Shown piece by piece: positions 48,422-57,454 of a stretch of DNA of 64,000 nt (position 1 is the first letter of the stretch; every line of letters starts with the position of its first letter). The stretch comes from Mycobacterium sp. BK086 (GTDB lineage: Bacteria; Actinomycetota; Actinomycetes; Mycobacteriales; Mycobacteriaceae), in contig SNWL01000005.1 of assembly GCA_004362315.1 (NCBI GenBank), forward strand, positions 310,001 to 374,000. The letters run 5' to 3'. Both the position numbers and the translations under genes were made by a program. The notes under the pieces are model-generated. The model was not told the origin of the DNA. It did no database searches and worked only from the letters and a program-made list of their open reading frames with translations.

Positions 48422-48820
48422 ATGGCCAACTCGGTGGCGAACCCCACCTTCCACGATGTCGCCCAGGCGAAGTACCTGTTGCTCACCACCTTCACCAAGG
48501 ACGGCACTCCGAAGCCGACCGCCATCTGGGGCGTGCCCGACGGTGACCGGCTACTGGTCATCACCGACCGGGTGTCCTGGAAGGTCAAGCGGATCCGCAA
48601 CACACCCCGGGTCACCATCGCCGAGAGCCATTCACTCGGAAAGCCAAAGGGCCCCGCGGTCGAGGCGACCGCCCGGGTGCTGCCGGATTCGGAGACCCGC
48701 GACGTCTACAACAAAGTGCTGCGGCGGTATTGGCAGCACTCGGTGTGGTTCTACCTGCACAGCCTGGTCCGCGGCGGTATCGACAAGGTGCACGTGGCCC
48801 TCGAGATCACTCCGCAATAG
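48422..48820 (+). CDS. PPOX-class F420-dependent protein, copy 2
   Basis: A 132-residue paralogue of the preceding gene; the stretches FHDVAQAKYLLLTTFTKDGTPKPTAIWGVPDGD and VSWKVKRIRNTPRVTIAESHS align without gaps to copy 1. The C-terminal half diverges (RYWQHSVWFYLHSLVRGGIDKVHVALEI), so the substrate pocket may differ. Forty-one bases separate the copies. A tandem duplication followed by divergence is the simplest reading. Confidence 0.84.
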   Translation: MANSVANPTFHDVAQAKYLLLTTFTKDGTPKPTAIWGVPDGDRLLVITDRVSWKVKRIRNTPRVTIAESHSLGKPKGPAVEATARVLPDSETRDVYNKVLRRYWQHSVWFYLHSLVRGGIDKVHVALEITPQ

Positions 48821-48882
48821 AACTCTCAGGCTGCTATCAGCGGTCGCCGGAACCCGCCACGACGCCGACTCGTTGGCAATGC

Positions 48883-49362
48883 ATGGTGCTGCGGACGTTT
48901 TTCTTGTACGCCCTGGTCGAGATCGCGGTTCTGGCCGCCTTGACGTGGTCCCTCGGGCTCGGGTGGACGTTGCTCATCCTGCTGGCCACCTCGGTGGTCG
49001 GTGTCGCGCTGGCCGGCTCGCAGGTCAAACGACAGATCCTCAAGCTGCAGCAGGCCCGCACGAATCCGCAGGGCGCGGTGGCAGACGGCATGCTCGTCGC
49101 GTTCGGCACCGTGCTGGTGTTCATCCCCGGCCTGGTCAGCACTGCCGTCGGCGCGCTGATGCTGCTGCCGCCGACTCGCAGCATGGTTCGCCCGCTGGCA
49201 GGCACGCTGCTCACCCGCGGCATCGCCCGCCGGGTCACCGTCGTCAACCTGACCGCGCCGGGCTATCCCGGCCGCGGCGACTACATCGATGGCGAGGTTG
49301 TCGACCAGGACGGGTACGTTTCGGGCCCGGTCCACGACGCCAACATCGTCCGGCGCTACTGA
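48883..49362 (+). CDS. fxsA: FxsA family membrane protein
   Basis: A 159-residue protein with three or four membrane helices: FFLYALVEIAVLAALTWSLGLGWTLLILLATSVVGVALAGSQ is the FxsA signature region (about 5-47) and LVAFGTVLVFIPGLVSTAVGALMLLPPTR follows (about 71-99). The cytoplasmic tail is short. In E. coli overproduction of FxsA affects exclusion of phage T7; the native role is unknown. ATG at 48883 gives the family length. Confidence 0.88.
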   Translation: MVLRTFFLYALVEIAVLAALTWSLGLGWTLLILLATSVVGVALAGSQVKRQILKLQQARTNPQGAVADGMLVAFGTVLVFIPGLVSTAVGALMLLPPTRSMVRPLAGTLLTRGIARRVTVVNLTAPGYPGRGDYIDGEVVDQDGYVSGPVHDANIVRRY

Positions 49363-49371
49363 CGTCCGGCA

Positions 49372-49387
49372 CCCCGCGGCTGCGGGG
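49372..49387. terminator. GC hairpin after fxsA (possible terminator)
   Basis: CCCCGC-GGCT-GCGGGG is a perfect six-base GC stem with a tetraloop, ten bases after the fxsA stop and fifteen before the amidohydrolase start. There is no T-run, so it would be a U-less mycobacterial-type terminator or a translation-control hairpin. Confidence 0.4.
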
Positions 49388-49401
49388 CAGACTGGTCCAC
49401 C

Positions 49402-50994
49402 GTGACCACACTGCTGCTCAATGGGCGCATCCACAGCCCGTCGCATCCGGATGCCACCGCGATGGCGGTTCGCGACGGCGTCGTCGCCTGGCTGGGCAGC
49501 GATGACGTGGGCCGTTCGCAGTTCGGCAATGCGCAGGTCGTCGACCTGCAGGGCGCGTTCGTGTCGCCCGCGTTCGTCGACAGCCACATTCACCTGACCT
49601 CCACCGGCCTGCTGATCACCGGGCTGGACCTCACGGCGGCGACGTCCAAGCAACACTGCCTGAGCCTGGTCGCCGAGCATGTCGCGGCCCACCCCGGCCA
49701 GCCGGTCTGGGCGCACGGCTGGGATGACGCCGGCTGGGCGCGCGACGAAGTCCCGAGCACCGCGGAGCTCGACTCTGTCGCCGGTGCCGTCCCCGCCTAC
49801 TTGGCCCGCATCGACGTCCATTCCGCGGTCGCCTCGACGGCACTGCGTGAGCTGGTGCCCGGGCTGGCGGCGGTCGCCGGATACGACCCGGACCGCCCGC
49901 TGTCGGCCGACGCCCACCACCTGGTGCGCAGCGAGGCCCGTCGGCTGCTCACCGCGGGCCAGCGCGCCGACGCGCGGCTGGCCGCCCTGGATGCCCTGGC
50001 CGCCGCCGGCATCGTCGCCGCCCACGAGTGCGCCGGACCCGATATCGGGGGATCAGACGACTGGCAGGAGCTGCGTGCCACCGCGCACGGCGTCGACGTC
50101 ATCGGCTACTGGGGCGAGGCGGTGTCCACCGCCGCACAGGCCAAGGCGCTCATCGAGGCGACCGGTGCCCGGGGCCTTGCCGGTGACCTGTTCGTCGACG
50201 GCGCGCTCGGCTCGCACACCGCGTGGCTCTGCGAGCCGTATGCGGACGCCCCGGACAGCACCGGGAATTGCTACCTGGACCCCGATGGCGTCGCCGAGCA
50301 CCTGATCGCCTGCACCGAAGCTGGGGTGACGGCGGGGTTCCACGTGATCGGCGACGCGGCAGTGAGTGCGGTGGTCGACGCGGTGGTCGGTCTCGTCGAG
50401 CGGTTCGGGGCACCGGCGGTTGCGCGCTGTGGGCACCGGCTCGAGCACCTCGAGATGGTGAACGCCGAGCAGGCCGGGATTCTCGGCCAAAGCGGGATCA
50501 CGGCCAGTATGCAGCCCAATTTCGATGCGTTGTGGGGCGGCGACAACGGCATGTACGCCCGCCGGCTGGGTACGGCCAGAGCCGCCCTGCTCAACCCGTT
50601 CTCGCTGTTAGCATCGGCAGGCGTGCCCATGGCGTTCGGCTCAGATGCCCCCGTGACCAGCATCAATCCGTGGGCGACCGTACGCGCGGCCAGCCACCAT
50701 CAGACCCCGGGAAGCGCGATTTCCGCGCGGGCCGCCTTCGCCGCCGCAACACGGGGTGCCTGGCGGGCCGGCGGTGAGCGCGACGGGATCAGCGGCACCT
50801 TGGTGCCGGGCGCGCCCGCGTCGTACGCGGTGTGGGAGACCGGAGAGGTCGATGTCAGTGCGCCGGCCGACAGTGTGCAGCGGTGGTCCACGGACTCGCG
50901 CTCGCGGGTGCCCGCACTCCCGCGGCTGGATCCCGGCGAACCGCTGCCGCACTGCCGCCAGACGGTGCACCGAGGTGTCGTGCTCCATGGGTAG
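49402..50994 (+). CDS. YtcJ-like amidohydrolase (amidohydrolase family 3)
   Basis: A 530-residue metal-dependent hydrolase, homologue of Rv2052c as I recall. The metal site starts with DSHIHL (Asp60, His62, His64); further ligands are in the region [10 protein letters not shown] (His about 314) and [16 protein letters not shown] (Asp about 416), which are YtcJ hallmarks. Small beta-sandwich segments lie at both ends. Substrate unknown; members act on amide or N-formyl bonds. GTG start; its last eight bases overlap lnt, implying a common operon with ppm1. Confidence 0.85.
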   Translation: MTTLLLNGRIHSPSHPDATAMAVRDGVVAWLGSDDVGRSQFGNAQVVDLQGAFVSPAFVDSHIHLTSTGLLITGLDLTAATSKQHCLSLVAEHVAAHPGQPVWAHGWDDAGWARDEVPSTAELDSVAGAVPAYLARIDVHSAVASTALRELVPGLAAVAGYDPDRPLSADAHHLVRSEARRLLTAGQRADARLAALDALAAAGIVAAHECAGPDIGGSDDWQELRATAHGVDVIGYWGEAVSTAAQAKALIEATGARGLAGDLFVDGALGSHTAWLCEPYADAPDSTGNCYLDPDGVAEHLIACTEAGVTAGFHVIGDAAVSAVVDAVVGLVERFGAPAVARCGHRLEHLEMVNAEQAGILGQSGITASMQPNFDALWGGDNGMYARRLGTARAALLNPFSLLASAGVPMAFGSDAPVTSINPWATVRAASHHQTPGSAISARAAFAAATRGAWRAGGERDGISGTLVPGAPASYAVWETGEVDVSAPADSVQRWSTDSRSRVPALPRLDPGEPLPHCRQTVHRGVVLHG

Positions 50995-52723
50995 CCGGCT
51001 GCTCACCTGGTTGCGCACCGCGCTGCCGCCGCGGATGATGCGGCTGCTGGTCGCGGTGACCGCGGGGCTGCTGCTCTGCATCAGCTTTCCGCCGATCGGC
51101 TGGTGGTGGTCGGCGGTGCTGAGCTTCGCGATGTTCAGCTGGGTTCTGTTGCACCCCAAGACAACTGCGGCCGGTGGGCTCGGGTACGGGTTTCTGTTCG
51201 GGCTGGCCTTCTACATCCCGCTGATTCCGTGGATCAGCGGACTTGTCGGCCCGGTGCCGTGGCTCGCGCTGTCCGCCATGGAGGCGTTGTTCCCGGCGCT
51301 GTTCGGCTGGCTGGCCGTCGTGGTGCGCAGACTGCCGGGCTGGCCGCTGTGGCTGGCGCTGATGTGGTCATTGCAGGAGTGGCTCAAGTCGACCGTCCCG
51401 TTCGGTGGATTCCCATGGGGCGTAGTGGGTTTCGGGCAGACAGGAGGTCCGTTCCTGTCGCTGGTTCAGCTCGGCGGCGTGCCGCTGCTGTCATTCGGCA
51501 TCGTCCTGCTCGGCACCTCACTGGCCGCCCTCGTTCTCGAGGTCGTGCACTGGTGGCTGCGCAGCGCGGAAAGCAAAGAGAAGGACCATGTTTCACTGCC
51601 CGGCGTGCTGCTGCCCGGGCTGTGCATCACCGCGGTGTTGCTCACCACTGCGGTGGCCGCGCCGCAGGTACGCCGTGCCGCCGGGGGCGCAGGCAACGAA
51701 CCGACGGTCACCGTCGCCGCGATCCAGGGCAACGTCCCGCGGCTGGGGCTGGACTTCAATGCTCAGCGTCGCGCCGTCCTGGACAACCACGTCCGTCAGA
51801 CCGTGCAACTGGCCGAGGATGTGCACGCGGGTAGGGCACCGCAGCCACAGTTCGTGATCTGGCCGGAGAACTCCTCCGACATTGACCCGTACACCAATAC
51901 CGACGCGGCCCAGCAGATCAGCGTGGCCGCCCAGGCGATCGGTGCGCCGATTTTGGTCGGCACCGTCGTCGCCCGGCCGGACTGGACGCCGGAGAACCCG
52001 GCGGCGTCCAACACCGTCGTCGTCTGGGATCCGGTCGGCGGGCCGGGGGAGCGCCACGACAAACAGATCATCCAGCCGTTCGGCGAATACCTGCCGTGGC
52101 GGGGCTTCTTCCGGCATCTGTCCTCGTTCGCCGACCGCGCCGGCTACTTCGTGCCCGGCAACGGCTCAGGCGTCGTGCACGCCGCCGGGGTGCCGGTCGG
52201 GGTGGCGACCTGCTGGGAGGTCATCTTCGACCGGGCGCTGCGCGAGTCGGTTCTGGGTGGCGCCCAGGTGCTGGCGGTGCCCACCAACAACGCCACCTTC
52301 GACCGGAACATGAGCGAACAGCTGCTGGCGTTCGCCCGGGCCCGCGCCGTCGAGCACGACCGCTACGTGGTGGTGGCAGGCACCGTCGGAATCAGCGCGG
52401 TGATCGCGCCCGATGGCCATGAACTCAGCCGGACGGAGTTCTTCACGCCGGGCTATCTCGACATGACCGTCCGCCTCAAGACGAGCCAGACACCGGCCAC
52501 CCGCTGGGGGCCGCTGGTGCAATGGGTGCTGGTCGGAGCCGCCATTGCCATTGTCCTGGCCGTCATACTGCACAATGGTTGGTTCATGCGTCCGTTTCGC
52601 CGCAGAAAGCGGCAACGGGACGCAGACAGCATGTCCGGGGGCGGAGACGATGGCGATAACCCGCCGGAGCAGGGCGAATCATCCTCAGCTCTGGCCGGAC
52701 AGCACGATGAAGGAGAGTCATGA
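50987..52723 (+). CDS. lnt: Apolipoprotein N-acyltransferase Lnt
   Basis: Adds the third acyl chain to the N-terminal cysteine of lipoproteins. The 578-residue protein has about seven membrane helices (1-230 and one near 520-540) around a nitrilase-like domain (about 240-500). The triad is present: Glu294 in WPENSSDI, Lys359 in [14 protein letters not shown] and Cys409 in [11 protein letters not shown] cytoplasmic charged tail follows the last helix. In M. tuberculosis this domain is fused to Ppm1 (Rv2051c); here the genes are separate and overlap as ATGA, as in M. smegmatis. At least six lipoproteins in the window could be its clients. Confidence 0.94.
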   Translation: MGSRLLTWLRTALPPRMMRLLVAVTAGLLLCISFPPIGWWWSAVLSFAMFSWVLLHPKTTAAGGLGYGFLFGLAFYIPLIPWISGLVGPVPWLALSAMEALFPALFGWLAVVVRRLPGWPLWLALMWSLQEWLKSTVPFGGFPWGVVGFGQTGGPFLSLVQLGGVPLLSFGIVLLGTSLAALVLEVVHWWLRSAESKEKDHVSLPGVLLPGLCITAVLLTTAVAAPQVRRAAGGAGNEPTVTVAAIQGNVPRLGLDFNAQRRAVLDNHVRQTVQLAEDVHAGRAPQPQFVIWPENSSDIDPYTNTDAAQQISVAAQAIGAPILVGTVVARPDWTPENPAASNTVVVWDPVGGPGERHDKQIIQPFGEYLPWRGFFRHLSSFADRAGYFVPGNGSGVVHAAGVPVGVATCWEVIFDRALRESVLGGAQVLAVPTNNATFDRNMSEQLLAFARARAVEHDRYVVVAGTVGISAVIAPDGHELSRTEFFTPGYLDMTVRLKTSQTPATRWGPLVQWVLVGAAIAIVLAVILHNGWFMRPFRRRKRQRDADSMSGGGDDGDNPPEQGESSSALAGQHDEGES

Positions 52724-53493
52724 CCGACCGGGGCAAGACGGGCGCTGAGCTGCCCAGCCAGCGCACCCTGGTGATCATCCCCACATTCAACGAGCTGGAG
52801 AACCTGCCGCTGATCGTGGGCCGCGTGCACAAGGCCTGCCCGGACGTCCACGTGCTGATCGTCGACGACGGCAGCCCTGACGGCACCGGTGAGCTCGCCG
52901 ACGAACTCTCGCTGGCCGATCCCGACCGGATTCATGTCATGCACCGCACCGCCAAGGACGGCCTCGGTGCGGCCTACCTCGAAGGGTTCGCCTGGGGGCT
53001 GAACCGGCAGTACAACGTGCTCGTCGAGATGGACGCCGACGGCAGCCACGCTCCCGAGCAGCTGTATCGCCTTCTCGACGCCATCGACAACGGCGCGGAC
53101 CTGGCCATCGGCTCGCGCTACGTCCCCGGCGGAACGGTCCGCAACTGGCCGCACCGGCGGCTCGTGCTGTCCAAGACCGCCAACACCTATTCGCGGGTCC
53201 TGCTCGGCGTCGACATCCACGACATCACGGCCGGTTACCGCGCCTATCGCCGCGAAGTGCTGGAGAAGATCGACCTGTCGGCGGTCGACTCCAAGGGCTA
53301 CTGCTTCCAGATCGACCTGACCTGGCGCACGATCAACAGCGGTTTCACCGTCACCGAGGTGCCGATCACTTTCCGCGAGCGCGAACTCGGAGTGTCGAAG
53401 ATGAGCGGCTCGAACATTCGCGAAGCGATGGTCAAGGTCGCCCAGTGGGGCATCAACGGGCGCATGGACCGCGCCCGCGGCGTCGTCCGCTAG
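52720..53493 (+). CDS. ppm1: Polyprenol-phosphate mannosyltransferase Ppm1
   Basis: Transfers mannose from GDP-mannose to polyprenol phosphate, supplying mannosyl donors for lipomannan, lipoarabinomannan and protein O-mannosylation. The 257-residue GT2/DPM1-type enzyme shows [32 protein letters not shown] (about 46-62), [17 protein letters not shown] (about 105-121, DxD motif) and [16 protein letters not shown] near 222-237. No transmembrane tail. AGGAG precedes the ATG. It interacts with the membrane domain of Lnt in fast growers. Confidence 0.94.
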   Translation: MTDRGKTGAELPSQRTLVIIPTFNELENLPLIVGRVHKACPDVHVLIVDDGSPDGTGELADELSLADPDRIHVMHRTAKDGLGAAYLEGFAWGLNRQYNVLVEMDADGSHAPEQLYRLLDAIDNGADLAIGSRYVPGGTVRNWPHRRLVLSKTANTYSRVLLGVDIHDITAGYRAYRREVLEKIDLSAVDSKGYCFQIDLTWRTINSGFTVTEVPITFRERELGVSKMSGSNIREAMVKVAQWGINGRMDRARGVVR

Positions 53494-53494
53494 A

Positions 53495-53833
53495 TCAGCT
53501 GCCGCGGCGCTTGGACTTGATCAGGTCCATCCGCTCTTTGAGCAGTTCCTCGAGCTCTTCGACCGAGCGGCGCTCCAGCAGCATGTCCCAGTGGGTACGC
53601 GGCGGCTTGACCTTCTTGGGCTCGGGCAGATCACCGTCGATGAGGGTGCCGTCCAGGCCGTTCTTGCAGGGCCAGGTGCCGGGAATCTCGGCGTCGTCGG
53701 CGAACGGAACCTCGAATTCCTCGCCGTTCTCGGTGCGGTAGCGCGCGATCTGACGCGGCGCCAGGTCGTGGTTGCGGTCGGTCTCGTAGCTCACGGCTCC
53801 GAGCCGGCTGCCTCTCAGGACACGATCAGCCAT
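53495..53833 (-). CDS. rbpA: RNA polymerase-binding protein RbpA
   Basis: Essential actinobacterial factor that binds the group 1 and 2 sigma factors and stabilises open complexes. The 112-residue protein is close to M. tuberculosis RbpA (MADRVLRGSRLGAVSYETDRNHD...; core domain about 26-72; sigma-interaction domain THWDMLLERRSVEELEELLKERM about 80-102). The basic linker KKVKPPR contacts DNA. The ATG at 53833 is used because GAGGAG lies seven bases upstream; an in-frame TTG six bases earlier is too near this site. One base separates its stop from the convergent ppm1 stop. Confidence 0.97.
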   Translation of the reverse strand: MADRVLRGSRLGAVSYETDRNHDLAPRQIARYRTENGEEFEVPFADDAEIPGTWPCKNGLDGTLIDGDLPEPKKVKPPRTHWDMLLERRSVEELEELLKERMDLIKSKRRGS

Positions 53834-53974
53834 CGTCAATCTCCTCAGTGTCTATCCAGGGCCGGGGCCCTCTACGAAGTCCGGGTGTTCAACGCGAGAC
53901 CACGCACTGCGGTTCCCGACTCGACCCACCATGATACCGGGATCACCGCATCAACCCGTCTACAGTCACAAGGC

Positions 53975-54304
53975 GTGACGCGTCGTGCCCGCTCCCAGCC
54001 GTGCCGGTGGTGCGGCCGCGAGGTGGCCGATGCCGGGATGGGTCGGCGCAGGCAGTACTGCAGGCAGTCGTGCCGGCAGCGCGCCTACGAGCAGCGCGCC
54101 CTGGTCAAGGGCAGCGCGATCCCCGAGGACGCGGTGGTGCTGTCGGCCGACGAGGCCGCTGAGCTGTCCGATCGCGTCTATCAGGTGCGCTGCGCCGCCG
54201 AGGACGTGGCGACCGCGGTCGACGAGGGTGCGGCCACCCATGAGCTGCGCGAACTGTGCGATGCACTCGTGCAGGCGGCCAAGGCTGCCGACGGGTGGCG
54301 CTGA
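53975..54304 (+). CDS. Small Cys-rich (zinc-ribbon-like) hypothetical protein
   Basis: A 109-residue protein. The first 35 residues hold CRWCGREVADAGMGRRRQYCRQSCRQRAYE, a Cys-X2-Cys...Cys-X3-Cys set that should bind zinc, surrounded by Arg, as in small nucleic-acid-binding proteins. The rest is helical and acidic (ADEAAELSDRVYQVRCAAEDVATAVDEG). GTG start with TACAGT (53961-53966) eight bases upstream, so leaderless. Its stop overlaps the start of the dehydrogenase (TGATG). Function unknown; may bind DNA or RNA. Confidence 0.72.
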   Translation: MTRRARSQPCRWCGREVADAGMGRRRQYCRQSCRQRAYEQRALVKGSAIPEDAVVLSADEAAELSDRVYQVRCAAEDVATAVDEGAATHELRELCDALVQAAKAADGWR

Positions 54305-55323
54305 TGAAGGCGTCCATCGTGACGGGCCCGGGCACCGCCGAGGTCATCGACATCCCACGCCCGCAGATCGGTCCGGCCGACGTGCTGGTCAAGATGCGCG
54401 CGTGCGGTGTCTGCGGATCCGACGGGTTCTACATCTCGATCGGCGGACTCCCGCCGCGGCAGGGGCACACCCCGCTCGGTCACGAACCGGCAGGGGAGAT
54501 CGTCGAAGTCGGCGCGGAGGTCACCGGGATCGCGGTCGGCGACCACGTCGTCATCAACCCGATGGCCCAGCCGGCCAACATCATTGGCAACGGCGGCGAC
54601 AGCGGTGCCCTGGCCGACTACCTGCTCATCGAGAACGCCGTCCGCGGGGTGAGTCTGGAGGTCATCCCCGACCACGTGCCCTGGGAGGTGGCCGCACTCA
54701 ACGAGCCGATGGCCGTCGCCCGGCACGCCGCCAACCGCTGCCGGCCCAAACCGGGCGACACGGTGGTCGTTTTCGGGGCCGGGCCCATCGGGTTGGGCGC
54801 CGTGCTGGCCTTCAAATCGCTGGGGGTCGGCCACATCGTCGTCGCCGACCTGATTCCGGCCCGGTTGGCCAAGGCGCGCCAGATCGGCGCCGACGCCGTC
54901 ATCAATTCCGCAGAGGACGACGTGATCGCGAAACTCATCGAGCTGCACGGCCCCGGTGAAGCGATGTTTCCCGGCAAGGCCGGAACCGATATCTACCTCG
55001 ATGCCGCCGGGGCTCCCGCCGTGATCGACACCGCACTGGCCGCAGCCAAGAAAGGCGCGACACTGGGCGTCGTCGCCGTGCACAAGAAGCCGGTGCCGAT
55101 CGAGTTCGTCAACGTCATGAGCAATGAGATCACCATCCTCGGATCGATCGGATACCCCGACGAAATATTCGATGTGACAAGCGATCTCGTCGCGAACTGG
55201 GAGACCTACCGGCTGATCGTCAGCCACACGATCCCGTTCGGGGACGTCGGCGAGGCACTGCGGCTGGCATCCGACGCGGGTGCGGCCGACAAGGTCGTCG
55301 TCACCTTCGGCGAAGACGACTGA
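54304..55323 (+). CDS. Zinc-type medium-chain alcohol dehydrogenase, lacking the structural zinc
   Basis: A 339-residue medium-chain dehydrogenase. Catalytic zinc ligands are visible: Cys37-type in ACGVCGSDGFY, the GHEPAGEIVEVG motif, and Glu in NEPMAVARHA. The coenzyme domain has VVFGAGPIGLGAVL. The usual structural-zinc loop with four cysteines is replaced by a stretch without Cys (VVINPMAQPANIIGNGGDSG, about 82-101), as in some sorbitol/threonine dehydrogenase relatives. Coupled to the small zinc protein upstream. Substrate unknown. Confidence 0.86.
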   Translation: MKASIVTGPGTAEVIDIPRPQIGPADVLVKMRACGVCGSDGFYISIGGLPPRQGHTPLGHEPAGEIVEVGAEVTGIAVGDHVVINPMAQPANIIGNGGDSGALADYLLIENAVRGVSLEVIPDHVPWEVAALNEPMAVARHAANRCRPKPGDTVVVFGAGPIGLGAVLAFKSLGVGHIVVADLIPARLAKARQIGADAVINSAEDDVIAKLIELHGPGEAMFPGKAGTDIYLDAAGAPAVIDTALAAAKKGATLGVVAVHKKPVPIEFVNVMSNEITILGSIGYPDEIFDVTSDLVANWETYRLIVSHTIPFGDVGEALRLASDAGAADKVVVTFGEDD

Positions 55324-55345
55324 CCGGCCACAGCCGTTTCGCAGC

Positions 55346-55351
55346 TAAGAT
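55346..55351 (+). promoter_or_regulatory. Leaderless -10 box of the winged-helix/hydrolase gene
   Basis: TAAGAT ends six bases before the GTG at 55358, which indicates a leaderless transcript independent of the dehydrogenase gene 34 bases upstream. Confidence 0.5.
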
Positions 55352-55357
55352 CGGAAC

Positions 55358-56584
55358 GTGCTTCCGGAGTCAGCTCCATCGGTGCCCGCCGAATCGGGCG
55401 TCTGGCGCTTCGACGACTTCGTGCTGGACACCCCCAATTACGAACTGCGGTCCGGGGACACGGTGATTCGGGTCGAGCCCCAGGTGTTCGACGTCATGGC
55501 GCATCTGGTCGCCAACCACGAACGAGTGGTCACCAAAGAGGAACTGTTCGATTCGGTGTGGGGCGGCAAGTTCGTCGGTGAGGCGGCGCTGACCAGCCGG
55601 ATCAAGGCGGCTCGGCGCGCACTCGGCGACGACGGGGAGTCGCAGCGCTATATCCGGACCGTGCGGGGCCGCGGCTACCGCTTCGTCGGGACGGTGACGA
55701 CGACGGCCGAGCCGGCCGAACCGGTGGTCGTCGCGGCGCCACCCCAGCACATCTCGTTCTGCCGGGCGGGTGACGGGGTGCGGCTGGCGTATGCGACCGC
55801 GGGCGAGGGACCGCCGTTGGTGCGGGCCGCGAATTGGATGACGCATCTGGCCTACGACATCGAAAGCCCGGTCTGGCGGCACTGGGTCAGCGACCTGTCC
55901 GCGGACCACACGTTCATCCGGTACGACGAACGCGGGTGCGGACTCTCGGACTGGGAGGTGGGGGAGTTCACCTTCTCCGACTGGGTGGCCGACCTGGAGT
56001 CCGTGGTGGATGCGATTGGACTGCAACGCTTTCCGCTACTCGGGGTGTCACAGGGCGGTGCCGTCGCAATCGAATACGCCGCCCGGCATCCGGAGAAGGT
56101 GAGCCACCTGGTGCTGTGCAGCGCGTACGCCCGCGGACGCGGAGTGCGTGCGGTCAGCCCTGAGGAACAGCGTGCTGCGGCACTGGATCTGGACCTGGCG
56201 CGTGTGGGTTGGGGTCGCGACGATCCCGCCTTCCGCCAGGTGTTCGCCGCCCAATTCCTCCCGGACGGCAGCCGTTCGGACTGGGCGGATTTCGACCAGC
56301 TGCAGCGGCGCACCACGTCGTCGGAGAACGCGGTGCGCTTCCTCACCGAGTTCGCCGCGATCGACGTGCGCGAGGCGGCCAGGCAGGTGGCGTGCCCGAC
56401 GCTGATCCTGCACTCGCGCAACGACCACCGCGTGCCCATGCAGTTCGGCGAGGAGCTGGCCGAGCTGATCGCAGGATCGCGGCTGGTGGCGCTGGCCAGC
56501 AACAATCATCTGCTGACCGGTGTCGAGCCGGCCTGGCAGGTGTTCTGCGACGAAGTTCGCCGGTTCCTGGCGATCTCCACCTAA
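55358..56584 (+). CDS. Winged-helix DNA-binding domain fused to an alpha/beta hydrolase
   Basis: A 408-residue two-domain protein. Residues about 14-112 are an OmpR/PhoB-type winged helix (FDDFVLDTPNYELRSGD... and the recognition region ALTSRIKAARRALGDDG, YIRTVRGRGYRFVG). Residues about 130-408 form an alpha/beta hydrolase: GVSQGG nucleophile Ser (about 230), Asp in SRNDHRVP (about 353) and His in NNHLLTG (about 382). No receiver domain or membrane helix is present, so it is a one-component protein that could sense a small-molecule ester or lactone and act on it. It is not adjacent to an obvious target set; the next gene is a lipoprotein with an inverted repeat at its promoter. Confidence 0.85.
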   Translation: MLPESAPSVPAESGVWRFDDFVLDTPNYELRSGDTVIRVEPQVFDVMAHLVANHERVVTKEELFDSVWGGKFVGEAALTSRIKAARRALGDDGESQRYIRTVRGRGYRFVGTVTTTAEPAEPVVVAAPPQHISFCRAGDGVRLAYATAGEGPPLVRAANWMTHLAYDIESPVWRHWVSDLSADHTFIRYDERGCGLSDWEVGEFTFSDWVADLESVVDAIGLQRFPLLGVSQGGAVAIEYAARHPEKVSHLVLCSAYARGRGVRAVSPEEQRAAALDLDLARVGWGRDDPAFRQVFAAQFLPDGSRSDWADFDQLQRRTTSSENAVRFLTEFAAIDVREAARQVACPTLILHSRNDHRVPMQFGEELAELIAGSRLVALASNNHLLTGVEPAWQVFCDEVRRFLAIST

Positions 56585-56590
56585 TCTCCA

Positions 56591-56621
56591 TACATTCTCC
56601 AAGTACCGGACCTGCCGGTAC
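56591..56621 (+). promoter_or_regulatory. Promoter with inverted repeat before the lipoprotein gene
   Basis: TACATT (56591-56596) is a -10 hexamer; seven bases on, GTACCGG-ACCTG-CCGGTAC (56603-56621) is a perfect seven-base inverted repeat lying at about +1 to +19. It could be an operator at the transcription start or a 5' mRNA hairpin, ending 14 bases before the ATG. The winged-helix/hydrolase encoded just upstream is a candidate regulator. Confidence 0.45.
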
Positions 56622-56635
56622 CCGAAGCTGGTGAC

Positions 56636-57331
56636 ATGAGAAAACACCTACGCACCCTGTTGGCCTGCGTGATCGCGACGGTCGCCCTCGGCACCGTGAC
56701 CGCCTGTTCAGGCGGGTCCAACACCACCGCGAACTCCCCGACACCCACATCGAGCGCAGCGGCGGTCAAGGACTTCCCGAAGTCGGCGCACTACATCGCC
56801 GACATGCCGATGGCCGGCGGCGGAACGATGACCATCGGCGTGGCCGTGGAGGGCGACAAGATCGCCGCCTACGCCTGCGACGGTTCCACGGATGAGGCCT
56901 GGTTCTTCGGCACCCAGAAGGACGGCGCCCTGGACATCACGTCCAAGTACCAGGACACGCTCAAGGCGTCGTTCAACGGCACCGCGGTCGAGGGTCAGCT
57001 CACCATGAACAACGTCAACTACGCGTTCACCGCCCCCTCGGTGGCGCTGCCGTCGGCCATGTACACCGCGGCGGCCAACGGTGTGCGCGCCTCCTGGGTG
57101 GTTCGGCCCGACAACACCATCACCGGTGTGCAGTTCAAGACGTCGAACGATTCCGATACCTCTGATCTGGTGCAGGCCAACGAGCAGAAGTTCCGCGATC
57201 AGGTCCGGCAGCGGCGCCAGGCCCGTCTGCTCCAGCCCGCCCCGCCGCTGGCGTTCGGCACCTGGACCGCGACCGTCAACGGTGTGCCGGTGACGGCGAT
57301 CCGGGTCGACGGGGACACCCGACTGAGCTGA
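56636..57331 (+). CDS. Secreted lipoprotein of unknown function
   Basis: A 231-residue lipoprotein. The signal peptide ends in VTAC with Cys24; a Ser/Thr/Pro-rich linker (about 25-48) follows, then a beta-rich domain (about 52-231) with MTIGVAVEGDKIAAYACDGS and GTWTATVNGVPVTAIRVDG. No enzyme motif is recognised. Acts on the outer surface of the membrane. It is followed by a strong terminator, so it is transcribed as a single gene. Confidence 0.82.
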   Translation: MRKHLRTLLACVIATVALGTVTACSGGSNTTANSPTPTSSAAAVKDFPKSAHYIADMPMAGGGTMTIGVAVEGDKIAAYACDGSTDEAWFFGTQKDGALDITSKYQDTLKASFNGTAVEGQLTMNNVNYAFTAPSVALPSAMYTAAANGVRASWVVRPDNTITGVQFKTSNDSDTSDLVQANEQKFRDQVRQRRQARLLQPAPPLAFGTWTATVNGVPVTAIRVDGDTRLS

Positions 57332-57347
57332 CGCCGCGCTGAGGAAA

Positions 57348-57385
57348 CCCGCCCCGGACCCTGTGTCCCGGGCGGGCTTTCTTTT
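57348..57385 (+). terminator. Rho-independent terminator
   Basis: CCCGCCC (57348-57354) pairs with GGGCGGG (57370-57376); a C-C mismatch and four more pairs extend the stem inward. CTTTCTTTT (57377-57385) follows as the T-run. It ends the lipoprotein transcript and insulates the ssu operon. Confidence 0.8.
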
Positions 57386-57405
57386 GGTCACCACGAATCA
57401 AACCC

Positions 57406-57434
57406 TTAACCCCGGGTTCGGTGATTCCTAGGGT
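57406..57434 (+). promoter_or_regulatory. Promoter of the ssu operon
   Basis: TTAACC (57406-57411), 17 bases, TAGGGT (57429-57434): a good match in both boxes and spacing. The transcript would start near 57441, with a leader of about 64 bases that contains GCGAC (57443-57447) pairing with GTCGC (57457-57461) and a short ORF (57455-57508). Confidence 0.6.
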
Positions 57435-57454
57435 CGAAGCACGCGACTTTTGCG

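Noticed and set aside
53834..53839. TTG two codons before the rbpA ATG as the start
   Set aside because: It lies only about two bases after the GAGGAG ribosome site, while the ATG has seven-base spacing and matches known RbpA N-termini.
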